Shown one piece after another: positions 16,806 through 25,186 of a stretch of DNA of 27,757 nt. This DNA is from VAXT01 sp035318925 (lineage in GTDB: Bacteria; Actinomycetota; Thermoleophilia; Gaiellales; Gaiellaceae). Positions within the stretch are counted from its first letter, which is position 1. Every line of letters starts with the position of its first letter. Made by a program: the position numbers and the translations under genes. The notes under the pieces were generated by a model. That model made no database searches. It was not told the DNA's origin and saw only the letters and a program-made list of their open reading frames with translations. Where the stretch lies: NCBI GenBank assembly GCA_035318925.1, contig DATHDS010000028.1, forward strand, positions 1-27,757. The letters run 5' to 3'.

Positions 16806-17816
16806 ATGTTGAAGCTCGAGCGGCTCGACCTCAAACGCATCGATTGGCAGGAGCTCGACAGCTTCCCTGACCGAAACGTGTACCAGACACGCGAGTGGCT
16901 CGAGTTCGTGGGAAAGACCCAGAACGCGGATCCGGTTCTCGCAGCCGTCAAACGGTCCGGCGAGACCGTTGGCTTCTTCACGGGACTGGTCGTAAGGCGC
17001 TACGGGATCCGAATCCTGGGCAGCCCCTTCCGCGGATGGACGACTGCATACATGGGCTTCAATCTGCGGGACGGCGTATCGAGGCGAGCGGCGGCTGAAG
17101 CGCTTGTGCCCTTCGCTTTCGGTTCGCTTCGATGCATGCATCTCGAGCTACGCGACCGCCAGCTTACGATCGACGAGGTCGAAGGCTTGGGCTTCACCCA
17201 CAGCGCGAAGACGATCTTCGAAGTGGACCTGCGTCCGCCGGAGGATGAGATCTTCAGTCGCATGAGCAGCGCGTGCCGTCGCTGCATCCGCAAGGCCGAG
17301 AAAGTCGGCGTCACGATCGAAGAGGCCGACGACCTGGAGTTCGCGGATGAGTACTACGCACAGCTGCGCGACGTCTTCGCGAAGCAGTCGCTCGTGCCGC
17401 CGTACGGAGCGGCTCGCGTCACGGAGCTCATCCGCCACCTCCATCCCACCGGGCGGCTCTTGCTTCTGCGCGCGCGCGACCCCGAGGGAAAATGCATTGC
17501 GACGGGCATCTTCCCGGCGATGAACCGAACGGTGGACTTCTGGGGCGGCGCGAGCTGGCACGAGCACCAGATCCTCCGGCCCAACGAGGCGGTGATGTGG
17601 TACGCGATGCGGTACTGGAAGGCGCGCAGCATCGAGTCATTCGACCTCGGAGGCGGCGCTGAGTACAAGCGGAAGTACGGGGGCCTCGAAGTTCCAGTGC
17701 CGTCTTTCATGACCTCGCGCTTCCGCGCGCTCTCCGGAGCCCGACAGATGGCCAAAAAGGGAGTGAGGCTGCGGCAGGCGGCGCTGGGGCGGTTCAATAG
17801 GCGCGCTAAAGCGTGA
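16806..17816 (+). CDS. FemAB-like acyltransferase (GNAT fold), PEP-CTERM-locus type
   Basis: 336 residues from the ATG at 16806. It resembles the FemAB-related proteins common in exosortase-type polysaccharide loci: an N-terminal half with NVYQTREWLEFV and a C-terminal half with SRMSSACRRCIRKAEK, where FemAB proteins have a Lys/Arg-rich segment, and then FDLGGGAEYKRKYGG near the end. FemAB enzymes form amide bonds using aminoacyl-tRNA; in these loci the substrate is unknown and might be the glycan or its lipid carrier. The same frame is open to 15363, but that part is antisense to the giant phosphatase and is not coding. Convergent with the flippase gene, with a shared hairpin between. Confidence 0.85.
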   Translation: MLKLERLDLKRIDWQELDSFPDRNVYQTREWLEFVGKTQNADPVLAAVKRSGETVGFFTGLVVRRYGIRILGSPFRGWTTAYMGFNLRDGVSRRAAAEALVPFAFGSLRCMHLELRDRQLTIDEVEGLGFTHSAKTIFEVDLRPPEDEIFSRMSSACRRCIRKAEKVGVTIEEADDLEFADEYYAQLRDVFAKQSLVPPYGAARVTELIRHLHPTGRLLLLRARDPEGKCIATGIFPAMNRTVDFWGGASWHEHQILRPNEAVMWYAMRYWKARSIESFDLGGGAEYKRKYGGLEVPVPSFMTSRFRALSGARQMAKKGVRLRQAALGRFNRRAKA

Positions 17817-17825
17817 GACTCGCTC

Positions 17826-17850
17826 GCCGGGCTAGGCGCCTCTAGCCGGC
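17826..17850. terminator. Hairpin between convergent FemAB and flippase genes
   Basis: GCCGG-G-CTAG (17826-17835) pairs with CTAGCCGGC (17842-17850) across a six-base loop, nine base pairs with one bulged G. It lies at the meeting point of two convergent genes and includes the flippase stop codon. There is no T-run, so it would be a weak or bidirectional terminator. Confidence 0.45.
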
Positions 17851-19386
17851 AGTAGGATCGGGGAGCTTCGCCGCGGCCGCAGACGGGCGGAAGGCAAGCA
17901 GGAGCGTCTGACGGTCGGTGTTCGATACTCCGATGAAACGCAGCAGAATGAGTGCGTAGAGCGCGATGAGCAGGATTCCGAGGGCGGCGGTCCCAAGCAG
18001 CGAGTGTCCGAGCGACGTAAGTTGTGCGATCGCTGCGACGACTCCGGAAGCCACGGTCGCCGCGACGAGGGGCCGGAGGAGCGAGCGGCTCAGGGCGGTC
18101 ATATGAATCGTTCGGAAGAGAAAGTACGTCTTCGCGACGTTGCGGACGAGGGTGTAGATCAAGACGCTGACCGCGGCCCCAACGAGACCGTAGCGCGGCG
18201 TCAGAACTACAGCGATGCCGATGACGAGCACGGTTGCGACCACGTTCGTCCCCATCTCGAGTTTTACTCGCCCGGTCATGATCAGCGCGCGCTCGACCGG
18301 CCCAGCAAGCGCGTTGAGCAGCGTCGCGACGGTCATGATCGCGAGGGCGGAAGCTGCCGGTCGGTACTCGGGGCCAAAAATCTGTAGCAGAGGCCCGGGC
18401 AGCGCAATCGCGATCGCGTACAGCGGAACGGCGAAGATCGCAACCCAGCGGGTGATGCTCTTCAGCAACTCGTCGAGGGCCTGGTTCTCGCCCCGGTCCC
18501 AGAGCCGCGCGATGGCGGGAGAGAAGCGGTACGTGAAAGCGTTGTAAACGAGAAGCGGAAGCTGGGAGATCGCGAACGCGGCACCGAAGAGGCCCACCGT
18601 CCGCGCGTCGGTCGAACGCGAGAGGATCACCACAGCGGCGACCACCCACAACTGGGTCGCCACGTTGGCGACGGCCTGTGGCCAAGCAAAGGCGAAGACG
18701 ACTCGCGCGCTCGTGCCGGTCGTGTCTGTGGTGCCGCCGCGCGGAAGCGCGCGCCAGAGAACGTATCCGACCGCGACGGCTGCCGCCGCGGCCGCTCCCG
18801 CCATGCCCAGCGTCGCAGCAACGAGCCCGAATCCAAGTGAGAGCGTCAACACCCCGAGCGCAATCCGCCCACCTTGCTCGACGACCTTTCGCACCAACTC
18901 ACCTCGGGCGTGCTCAAGGCCGCTGAGGCAGGCCGAGAACATCTGGGCCAGGACCGTCAGGGGGAGCACGAGGGTGGCGGCGAGCAGGATTGGCGTGAAA
19001 TCCGGCTGGGCCAGGAGGTCCCTTGAAATCGGCCCGGCGAAGACGGCCACCGTCGCCGCAACGCAAATGTTGAGGGTCATCACCAGCCGGATCGGCGTGA
19101 TCATCGCCCCTCGCTTCGCCCCAGGCGTTCTCGCGGCAGCGACGTGGCGGATGGCCGCGTAGTCCGCGCCTGCGACGGTCACGGCTGCGCCGGCGGTGAG
19201 GAGGTTCACCGCGAGGATGAGCAGACCGAACTCGTGCTGGCTAACGAGCCGTGCCATCGCGACGGCGTAGACGAAGCCGAGACCGCCCCCGAGCACGCTC
19301 CCGAGGAGCGCCACAGACATCCCGCGGATGATTGCTGCAAGCTCGGAGGTGTGGCCATGTCCCGCAGTCGGCTCACGTTCCTCCAC
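17842..19386 (-). CDS. Wzx-type oligosaccharide flippase
   Basis: 514 residues, almost wholly hydrophobic, with about 12-14 membrane helices in the pattern of the MATE/MVF polysaccharide exporters (PST family). Typical elements are the first helix pair with FGLLILAVNLL, the central GLFGAAFAISQLPLLVYNAF and the late GLVGAAVSVLIY. It should move the lipid-linked repeat unit across the cytoplasmic membrane for polymerisation by the ligase-type protein encoded divergently at 19524. Start is GTG at 19386; an internal ATG 22 codons later begins just before the first helix and is a weaker alternative. Single leftward gene. Confidence 0.92.
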   Translation of the reverse strand: MEEREPTAGHGHTSELAAIIRGMSVALLGSVLGGGLGFVYAVAMARLVSQHEFGLLILAVNLLTAGAAVTVAGADYAAIRHVAAARTPGAKRGAMITPIRLVMTLNICVAATVAVFAGPISRDLLAQPDFTPILLAATLVLPLTVLAQMFSACLSGLEHARGELVRKVVEQGGRIALGVLTLSLGFGLVAATLGMAGAAAAAAVAVGYVLWRALPRGGTTDTTGTSARVVFAFAWPQAVANVATQLWVVAAVVILSRSTDARTVGLFGAAFAISQLPLLVYNAFTYRFSPAIARLWDRGENQALDELLKSITRWVAIFAVPLYAIAIALPGPLLQIFGPEYRPAASALAIMTVATLLNALAGPVERALIMTGRVKLEMGTNVVATVLVIGIAVVLTPRYGLVGAAVSVLIYTLVRNVAKTYFLFRTIHMTALSRSLLRPLVAATVASGVVAAIAQLTSLGHSLLGTAALGILLIALYALILLRFIGVSNTDRQTLLLAFRPSAAAAKLPDPTAG

Positions 19387-19523
19387 TTTTCAAACCATAG
19401 TCCAATCGACTCGAGACTCAGCGGCCACATCTCAGACGTGCCTGCAGTGACCTGCGTGCACCTTCGTGAGTACGATGCGCGTCTCGGCCGACACATTCGG
19501 CACTCACGCAGTCAGCTCGTCAA

Positions 19524-20930
19524 ATGACCGTTCAGTCTGTTTCGCGCCGGCTCCCGATCGGCGAGGGCGCGTCGGGGCCGCTTACGTTGTGGGTCGCGAT
19601 TGCGGCTGGCTCAGGCATCGCGGTCGGAGCGGCGGCATCGGTTTCCCCTACGGGTGCGATCGCCCTGGCGGCTGCCATCGCCCTGCTGATCTGGGTCATA
19701 CCGCGACCGGCGATCATTCTGATCGTGCTCATCGGCAGCGTGTTCGTGCAGGTGATCACGGTCGGAGGAGTCACGATCGCCCGGATCTGCGCACCCATCG
19801 CTCTGCTCCTCGTCGTCATTGCGCTGCTCCGCCGAAAGGCGACTCTCCTGCCGGCCGCTCCGCTTGGCTGGGCGGCCGCGTACGCCCTGTGGGCCGTTGC
19901 CAGTGGCCTCTGGACAGCTCACCTGGGCAGCACATTGACCCAGCTAGCGTCACTCGCGATCGCACTCGTGTACATGCTCGCGTTCGCAACACTGCTCGAC
20001 AACCGAGACGACATGAACCGCGTGCTGTACACGATCGCTTTCGTCGCATTCGCGGTCGGGATCTACGGTACTGTCGCTTCCCAGGGGCGAGCGGGCACTG
20101 ATACGGGCGACGCGAACTTCTTCGCGCTGGTCGAGATCGTGGCGCTACCGCTCGTGCTTGCTCTTGCGGCCGACGTGCGCGCGCGTTGGCTCCGGGGCGC
20201 TCTCTACGGTGTCGTCCTGGTGATCATCGCGGCGGTCTTCTCCTCTCTCTCTCGGGGTGGCCTCATCGCGCTTGGCATCGCTGTTCTTGGTGTCATCGCC
20301 TTACCCTCGCGGACGTTCTTCCGGTCACCCAGGCAGAAGGTGGTCGTCCTTCTCATCCTCGCCGTCGCCGTCTTCGGGGCGTACAAGTTGACGTCGCAAG
20401 CACTATCCAAACGAGTCGAGGAAGTCTTCACCGCGCAGGGCAGGACAGGCTCAGGCCGGTTGAACGCGTGGCGGGCGGCGTACACCTCGATCAACGAGCG
20501 ACCGTTCGACGGCCTCGGCTACGGGGGCTTCGAAGCGAGCGCGAACGACCTGATGCTACGAACGCCGGGCGTAGACTTGAGCAACTTCCGCCTGCGCCCG
20601 AACGGCCTCGAGGCTCACAGTGCGTACATCGGCACACTGGCCGACCTCGGCATTCCCGGATTGGTGCTTTTCCTCGGGCTGTTGGCCTCGACCATAACGA
20701 CGATCCGCCGCGCCGCGATAACAGCGAGTCGGGCCGGCGCGCTCTCCACAGCCCGTCTCTCCTACGCGCTGCTGATAAGTTTCGTCGGCTGGGCGGTCGC
20801 ATCGATTTTCCTCTCCTCTGAGACTTTCAGACCACCCTGGATCGTGATCGGAATCGCTCTCGCTCTTCCGAAGCTCATCGCGGACGAGACTCGTCGGCAG
20901 CGAGACCAACAAGCCGGAGATCAGCTATGA
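19524..20930 (+). CDS. O-antigen ligase/polymerase family membrane protein
   Basis: 468 residues with about 11-12 membrane helices. It carries the Wzy_C/O-antigen ligase signature: SSLSRGGLIAL in a central helix, a large extracytoplasmic loop with SGRLNAWRAA and GLGYGGFE, then AHSAYIGTLADLGIPGLVLF with the conserved His. The family polymerises or transfers lipid-linked glycan units on the outer face of the membrane. Being the only such gene in the window, it is the best candidate for the polymerase, working with the flippase across the divergent gap. ATG start. Its stop overlaps the next start by four bases (ATGA), so the two are probably translated together. Confidence 0.92.
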   Translation: MTVQSVSRRLPIGEGASGPLTLWVAIAAGSGIAVGAAASVSPTGAIALAAAIALLIWVIPRPAIILIVLIGSVFVQVITVGGVTIARICAPIALLLVVIALLRRKATLLPAAPLGWAAAYALWAVASGLWTAHLGSTLTQLASLAIALVYMLAFATLLDNRDDMNRVLYTIAFVAFAVGIYGTVASQGRAGTDTGDANFFALVEIVALPLVLALAADVRARWLRGALYGVVLVIIAAVFSSLSRGGLIALGIAVLGVIALPSRTFFRSPRQKVVVLLILAVAVFGAYKLTSQALSKRVEEVFTAQGRTGSGRLNAWRAAYTSINERPFDGLGYGGFEASANDLMLRTPGVDLSNFRLRPNGLEAHSAYIGTLADLGIPGLVLFLGLLASTITTIRRAAITASRAGALSTARLSYALLISFVGWAVASIFLSSETFRPPWIVIGIALALPKLIADETRRQRDQQAGDQL

Positions 20931-22096
20931 AATCGCGGTTGCGAAGCCTTTTCTCGACGCGCGCACGGTCGATCGGGATCATCCTCGTGGTGATCGGTGC
21001 TGCAGCAACCGCGGCAAGCATCGCTAGACCTGATGACGGTGCGTCGACCTCGACTGCGCTCGGCAGTTTCACGCACCGGCTTCAGGCGACATCTCGACCG
21101 TGCAATCGCACCCCCTCCACGCGCCGCTACGTCTCCGCCAGGGGCTCGGACCGAAACGGAGGGACCCTCAAACGTCCGTGGAGGACGATCGGTAGGGCTC
21201 TGCGCACCAGCGTCCCCGGAGAAGCCGTGTACGTGCGCGCTGGTGTCTACCCAGAGTGGGCGATCGAAGCGCGCGGCGGCACCGCCAACGCCCCCATCTC
21301 GCTCCGTGCCTATGCCGGCGAGCACCCTGTGATCACCGGCCGCCTGAAGATCGAAGGCGCCTTCTTCTGCGTGACTGGTTTCCGCTTCAAAGGAGGGACT
21401 TCGGCAAACATGCAAGGCGTGTTGATCTACCTCGCCGGCGCTCACCACATCGAGATTCTCCGGAACACGATCATGAATGCGTTCATGTCCGGCATTTATG
21501 TGGGCGACGAGGGAGACCTTTCAGGCGACGTCAGCATCATCGGCAATTACATTCGCGACAACGGGACGCACGACAGGTTCGATCACGGCGTCTACTTCGG
21601 ACATGTGAACCAGGGGCTCATCTCCAACAACCTCGTCGTCGGGAACCGCGCGCTCGGCCTGAAGATCGAACCGGAGGCGAACGATGTAACGGTGACGCAG
21701 AACACGGTGGTGGGCAACGGCACTTCTGGCATCACCGTGGGCGGCGAGGAGAACTGGTCGTCGAACGACACTCTCGTCGTAAACAACATCGTTGTCGGCA
21801 ACGCTGCCTGGGGGATCCGAAGCTACTGGGAGCAGAGCATCGGGAGCGGAAACCGCGCTCTCCGGAACCTCGTCTTCGCCAACGGGGCCGGAGCCTTCTG
21901 GTTTCCGGGTGGAGGAATGGACGAGCAGGAGTCGATACGCGCCAACCCGAGGTTCGTCGCCCCCGGCGATTATCGCCTTCGCGCCGGGAGCCCTGCAGTC
22001 AATCGGGCAATTCGCGCATTCTCGATGCGGTTCGACTTCGACGGGCGTAGACGTCCGTCAGGGTCTGCGCCGGATCTTGGCGCCTTCGAGCGCTGA
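20927..22096 (+). CDS. Secreted right-handed parallel beta-helix protein
   Basis: 389 residues with an N-terminal membrane or signal segment (14-32). The region after residue 67 begins YVSARGSDRNGG and PWRTIGRAL, the usual opening of DUF1565/pectate-lyase-like folds, and then repeats of the type IEILRNTI, VSIIGNYI, GLISNNLVVGN, VTVTQNTVVGN, LVVNNIVVGN, each a helix turn with Asn ladders. The end, RAGSPAVNRAI...DFDGRRRPSGSAPDLGAFE, is a choice-of-anchor Q type C-terminus. Such proteins bind, cleave or epimerise polysaccharides; catalytic residues cannot be assigned by eye. Coupled to the polymerase/ligase gene by a four-base overlap, so it may process the nascent polymer. Confidence 0.88.
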   Translation: MKSRLRSLFSTRARSIGIILVVIGAAATAASIARPDDGASTSTALGSFTHRLQATSRPCNRTPSTRRYVSARGSDRNGGTLKRPWRTIGRALRTSVPGEAVYVRAGVYPEWAIEARGGTANAPISLRAYAGEHPVITGRLKIEGAFFCVTGFRFKGGTSANMQGVLIYLAGAHHIEILRNTIMNAFMSGIYVGDEGDLSGDVSIIGNYIRDNGTHDRFDHGVYFGHVNQGLISNNLVVGNRALGLKIEPEANDVTVTQNTVVGNGTSGITVGGEENWSSNDTLVVNNIVVGNAAWGIRSYWEQSIGSGNRALRNLVFANGAGAFWFPGGGMDEQESIRANPRFVAPGDYRLRAGSPAVNRAIRAFSMRFDFDGRRRPSGSAPDLGAFER

Positions 22097-22119
22097 AGGG
22101 CAGTCCGCCCGGTTTCCGG

Positions 22120-22968
22120 TCACGACCGATCGAGCAGGAAGGTTCGTAGGCTTCGATAGGAGTCGCCGAGCACGGCCTTTGCGACGCCTTTCGCTCTCCA
22201 CGAAGCCAGCTGACGAAAGCGGGGAGCAAGCTCCCCCCGGACCAGTCGCACGGCGAGCTCCGGCGGTGTCCCGGCCAGGATTGCGTAGCGTCCTAGCAGA
22301 AGGCAGCCCTCAACTTGTTGCACGGCGCGCACGGGCTCCGAAGTGAAGAGCGCTTTCACCCCGGACAGCGCTGCCGTACGGGCGACGCGCCGCGAACAGT
22401 AGCCGCCGGGAACTGATCCACTGACGACGGTGCTGCCGATGATCTCGCTCAGAACGTTCACGCTCCGGCCCCATTCCTCCAGGAGTTGCTCTTCGGAAAG
22501 GCTGGAGAGCGGGATTGGATGTGAGCACGAATGCGTCCCGATCACATGTCCCATTTGCGCGAGCCTGGAGGTACCAGCTTCGTCGAGAAAGCCAGGCTTA
22601 CCGATGTAATCCACCGGAATGAAGAAGTGCCCCACCCATCCCATTCGTGTGAGCGCATCCCCGATCCGTGCCGCACTCGCGCCACCGTCGTCGAACGTCA
22701 GAAACAGCGGCCACGGAGTAACCCGTCGTCCCAGATCCCGGAAGTCCACAACGCTGGCCGGCTTTCCTCCGACCGCGGCGATTGCTCCGAGGTGACGATC
22801 GAACAAGGTCCAGTCGAGCTTGTATCTCGCTGGACCGCCTCCGGGAAATCCACTGGCGTCGACGCTCTCTTGCTCGACGACATCGTGGTACATGAGCGAG
22901 ATCGCCCGGAGGGGCGTTCTTGTTGCGCTTAAGGCCGTCAGCAAAAGTGCCCGTTGGACGCGCGCCAC
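22120..22968 (-). CDS. Polysaccharide deacetylase (NodB family)
   Basis: 282 residues. NodB signatures: MYHDV (26-30), LTFDDGG (90-96) with the catalytic and metal-binding aspartates, and the zinc-ligand histidines in GTHSCSHP (H146, H150). It probably removes acetyl groups from hexosamine units. No clear signal peptide; the first 24 residues are basic/hydrophobic. GTG start with an AGAGA-like ribosome site close by. It is convergent with the beta-helix gene and divergent from another deacetylase of the same family that starts about 180 bases away. Confidence 0.9.
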   Translation of the reverse strand: MARVQRALLLTALSATRTPLRAISLMYHDVVEQESVDASGFPGGGPARYKLDWTLFDRHLGAIAAVGGKPASVVDFRDLGRRVTPWPLFLTFDDGGASAARIGDALTRMGWVGHFFIPVDYIGKPGFLDEAGTSRLAQMGHVIGTHSCSHPIPLSSLSEEQLLEEWGRSVNVLSEIIGSTVVSGSVPGGYCSRRVARTAALSGVKALFTSEPVRAVQQVEGCLLLGRYAILAGTPPELAVRLVRGELAPRFRQLASWRAKGVAKAVLGDSYRSLRTFLLDRS

Positions 22969-23148
22969 TCTCTACGCGTTGCTTTTCCGCGCCCTCTGTC
23001 TAGTCTACGCGCATGGAGCAGCCCTTCGGATTTTCGGCTCGGGAAGGTCGCGGGCCGGCGAGGAACTCCTGCCGGACGCGACGCTTGGATCTCGAAAAGC
23101 GCCTGCGTTGAGCGTGCATTACCGCCGAGCTCACGAGCATTCGCGGCA

Positions 23149-23943
23149 GTGAAAGTGCGACCGCTGGTCTTGTGCTACCACGCGATCTCGGAGACCTGGC
23201 GTGACGCGCTTGCGGTCGCGCCGGCGGCTTTCGAACGCCAAGTGCGTGTCCTTCTCGACCGCGGCTATCGACCTGCAACAGCCGCGGATGTGACAAACGC
23301 CAACGGAAAGCTCCTCCACGTGACGTTTGACGATGCGTTCCGCAGTGTTGCGAGCGCTCTACCGGTCCTCGAGCGGCTCGGTGTGCCGGCGACGGTGTTC
23401 GTCTGCCCAGGCTTCGCGGACGAGGGGAAAGCCCTGGCTGTCCCCGAGCTTGCGATGCAGGTTCGGGAGCATCCCGAGGAACTGGCCACAATGCCGTGGC
23501 GTGAGCTTCGCGGACTCGTCGAGCGCGGAGTCGAGGTTGGCTCCCATACGCTCACCCATCCGCACCTAACCGAACTCGACGATCACGAACTTCGCTCTGA
23601 ACTTCGGGAATCGCGCCAGCGACTCGAGGACGAGCTCGCTGTGCCCTGCCGCTTTCTCGCATATCCCTACGGAGAGGAGGATGAGCGCGTTCGTGCCGCG
23701 GCCCGCGCGAGCGGGTATGAGGCAGCCTTCGCACTACCCGGCCGGCAGGCGCCGGTGGACGTCTACGCCGTCCCGCGAGTTGGGATTTGGCAAAAAGACG
23801 GCCCCATCCGGGTAACCGTCAAGACATCGGCAGCGGGTCGGCGGCTCCTACTTGAACCGCTGACATCGGCGCGAGAACGGTGGCCGCGGCTAGCTCGGCC
23901 ACGCAAGCGGATGTCCGAGCGCAGCGTGCGGCAGTCGGGATAG
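23149..23943 (+). CDS. Polysaccharide deacetylase (NodB family), second of a divergent pair
   Basis: 264 residues from the GTG at 23149. Motifs: LVLCYHAI (6-13), HVTFDDAF (57-64), the zinc-ligand histidines in GSHTLTHPHL (H133, H137) and LAYPYGEED (170-178). The open frame reaches back to 22954, but that would overlap the divergent gene and add about 65 residues of unrelated low-quality sequence, so the GTG directly before the YH motif is preferred; no strong ribosome site is seen. Likely hydrolyses N-acetyl groups on the exported or lipid-linked glycan. Confidence 0.88.
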   Translation: MKVRPLVLCYHAISETWRDALAVAPAAFERQVRVLLDRGYRPATAADVTNANGKLLHVTFDDAFRSVASALPVLERLGVPATVFVCPGFADEGKALAVPELAMQVREHPEELATMPWRELRGLVERGVEVGSHTLTHPHLTELDDHELRSELRESRQRLEDELAVPCRFLAYPYGEEDERVRAAARASGYEAAFALPGRQAPVDVYAVPRVGIWQKDGPIRVTVKTSAAGRRLLLEPLTSARERWPRLARPRKRMSERSVRQSG

Positions 23944-23963
23944 CTCAATCAAGCCTGCTTGCC

Positions 23964-23987
23964 CGCTCCGGATGGGCCAACGGAGCG
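23964..23987. terminator. Hairpin between convergent genes
   Basis: CGCTCCG (23964-23970) pairs perfectly with CGGAGCG (23981-23987) over a ten-base loop, between the end of the second deacetylase and the leftward propeller-like gene. No T-run follows; a weak bidirectional terminator at best. Confidence 0.35.
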
Positions 23988-24010
23988 TTGCACCGAGTCG
24001 CGGCCTTGCC

Positions 24011-25183
24011 CTAGCGAAGCACGTCACTGGCGAAGCCGACTCCGACCAGACCCTTGTCGGAGTGTTCCTCGAACGAGCTCCGCGGGAGAAGCGCCCAGGC
24101 ACTAAGGGCCTGCCGCCCGGTCCACGCGAACGCCTGCAGCAAGACGCAGTATCGAGAGCCCCTTGGTACGAGGCGACGGAGACGCTCTGGCGAGACGAGT
24201 AGCTGGCGATAGCCGCCGCCATTCACGCCGACTACGCCGTAATCGCATACGCGGCGCGTCGACACGAACCAGCGGCCGTGTTCGTAAGCCAGAAGCGCCG
24301 CCGGCGGATTCGCTCGGAAACGTGTACCCCTCGGTCGAGGTTGTCCAAAGTCCCAGCGGTACCAGCCTCGACCCAATGCGTAATACAACGCGCCCGCCGA
24401 CGACGGAACCAGGTCGGCCTGAGGGTCGTGCTGGACCGTGACTTTGCTGACGGCGCCATCCGAAAAGCGCTCGCGAATGACCACCGACTGATCGGGGTTG
24501 GTGGAGTCGCGAGTGAAGACGACGCCCTGCTTCGCGAGTGTGATCTGTTCGAGCTGGTAGCAGCGTCCGCCGACGCAGCGCGGCATCTTCGTGGCCAGGC
24601 GTACACGGCCCGCTCTCATGTCCCGGACGACGACTCGTTGTTGACCGCCCTCTTGCTCTGCCCAGGCAATCAGCGGCCCGCGGGCAGCGAACGGCGCAGC
24701 CAGCGAGTGCGAGAGAACGATTCTCTTCGAGCCGTCGCGGCTGATCGCGATCAGGCTCGTACGGGCACCGCCATTCGCGTAGACGGTCCAGCCTGCTGTG
24801 ACGGCGAGCCCATAACTCGGGTTGACGTGCTGCGCAAGAATCCGCTTGCGACCGCTGCCCGCGACGCGGTCGAGGACCACCGTCGGGCCGTTTCCCTCGA
24901 GGGGCCCGGTTTCCCACACGAGGTGCCTCTGTTCCGCGGCGACTCTCTCGACCGCCGCACCCCTCTTCAAGACGAGCAGACCGGGCCGAAGCAAGGGGAC
25001 CGAACCCCTGGCCGTCCGTGTGGCCGAACTGCGTTTACTCATAAAACGATTCGCTCGAGCGTTCGTCTCGACCGCAAACAACCCTATTGCGCACGCAGCA
25101 AACGCCACCGATACCGAGGCTCCGCGGAGAAGCCGGCCGGGACGCGGCCGGCCAATTGACGAGCTTGCCCGCGGCCTATGCAT
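24011..25183 (-). CDS. Secreted or membrane-anchored propeller-like protein of unknown function
   Basis: 390 residues that I do not recognise. An N-terminal signal or anchor (about 20-43, ending NARANRF) is followed by short repeated beta-strand elements such as HLVWETG, TVYANGG, LIAWAEQEGG, GVVFTRD, ALYYALGRGWYRWD, spaced like TolB- or WD-type propeller blades. Cysteines in PRCVGGRCYQ and RRVCDYG may pair outside the cell. ATG start, only three bases after the metallophosphoesterase stop, so it is the last gene of a three-gene leftward operon. A sensor or glycan-binding role is a guess. Confidence 0.72.
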   Translation of the reverse strand: MHRPRASSSIGRPRPGRLLRGASVSVAFAACAIGLFAVETNARANRFMSKRSSATRTARGSVPLLRPGLLVLKRGAAVERVAAEQRHLVWETGPLEGNGPTVVLDRVAGSGRKRILAQHVNPSYGLAVTAGWTVYANGGARTSLIAISRDGSKRIVLSHSLAAPFAARGPLIAWAEQEGGQQRVVVRDMRAGRVRLATKMPRCVGGRCYQLEQITLAKQGVVFTRDSTNPDQSVVIRERFSDGAVSKVTVQHDPQADLVPSSAGALYYALGRGWYRWDFGQPRPRGTRFRANPPAALLAYEHGRWFVSTRRVCDYGVVGVNGGGYRQLLVSPERLRRLVPRGSRYCVLLQAFAWTGRQALSAWALLPRSSFEEHSDKGLVGVGFASDVLR

Positions 25184-25186
25184 CTC

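Noticed and set aside
22097..22119. Palindrome-like CGGTC-AC-GACCG near the convergent beta-helix and deacetylase ends (around 22115-22130)
   Set aside because: A two-base loop cannot form a hairpin, and no T-run is present.
22954..23148. Upstream extension of the second NodB deacetylase
   Set aside because: It overlaps the start of the divergent deacetylase and has no family similarity; the GTG at 23149 fits the domain start.
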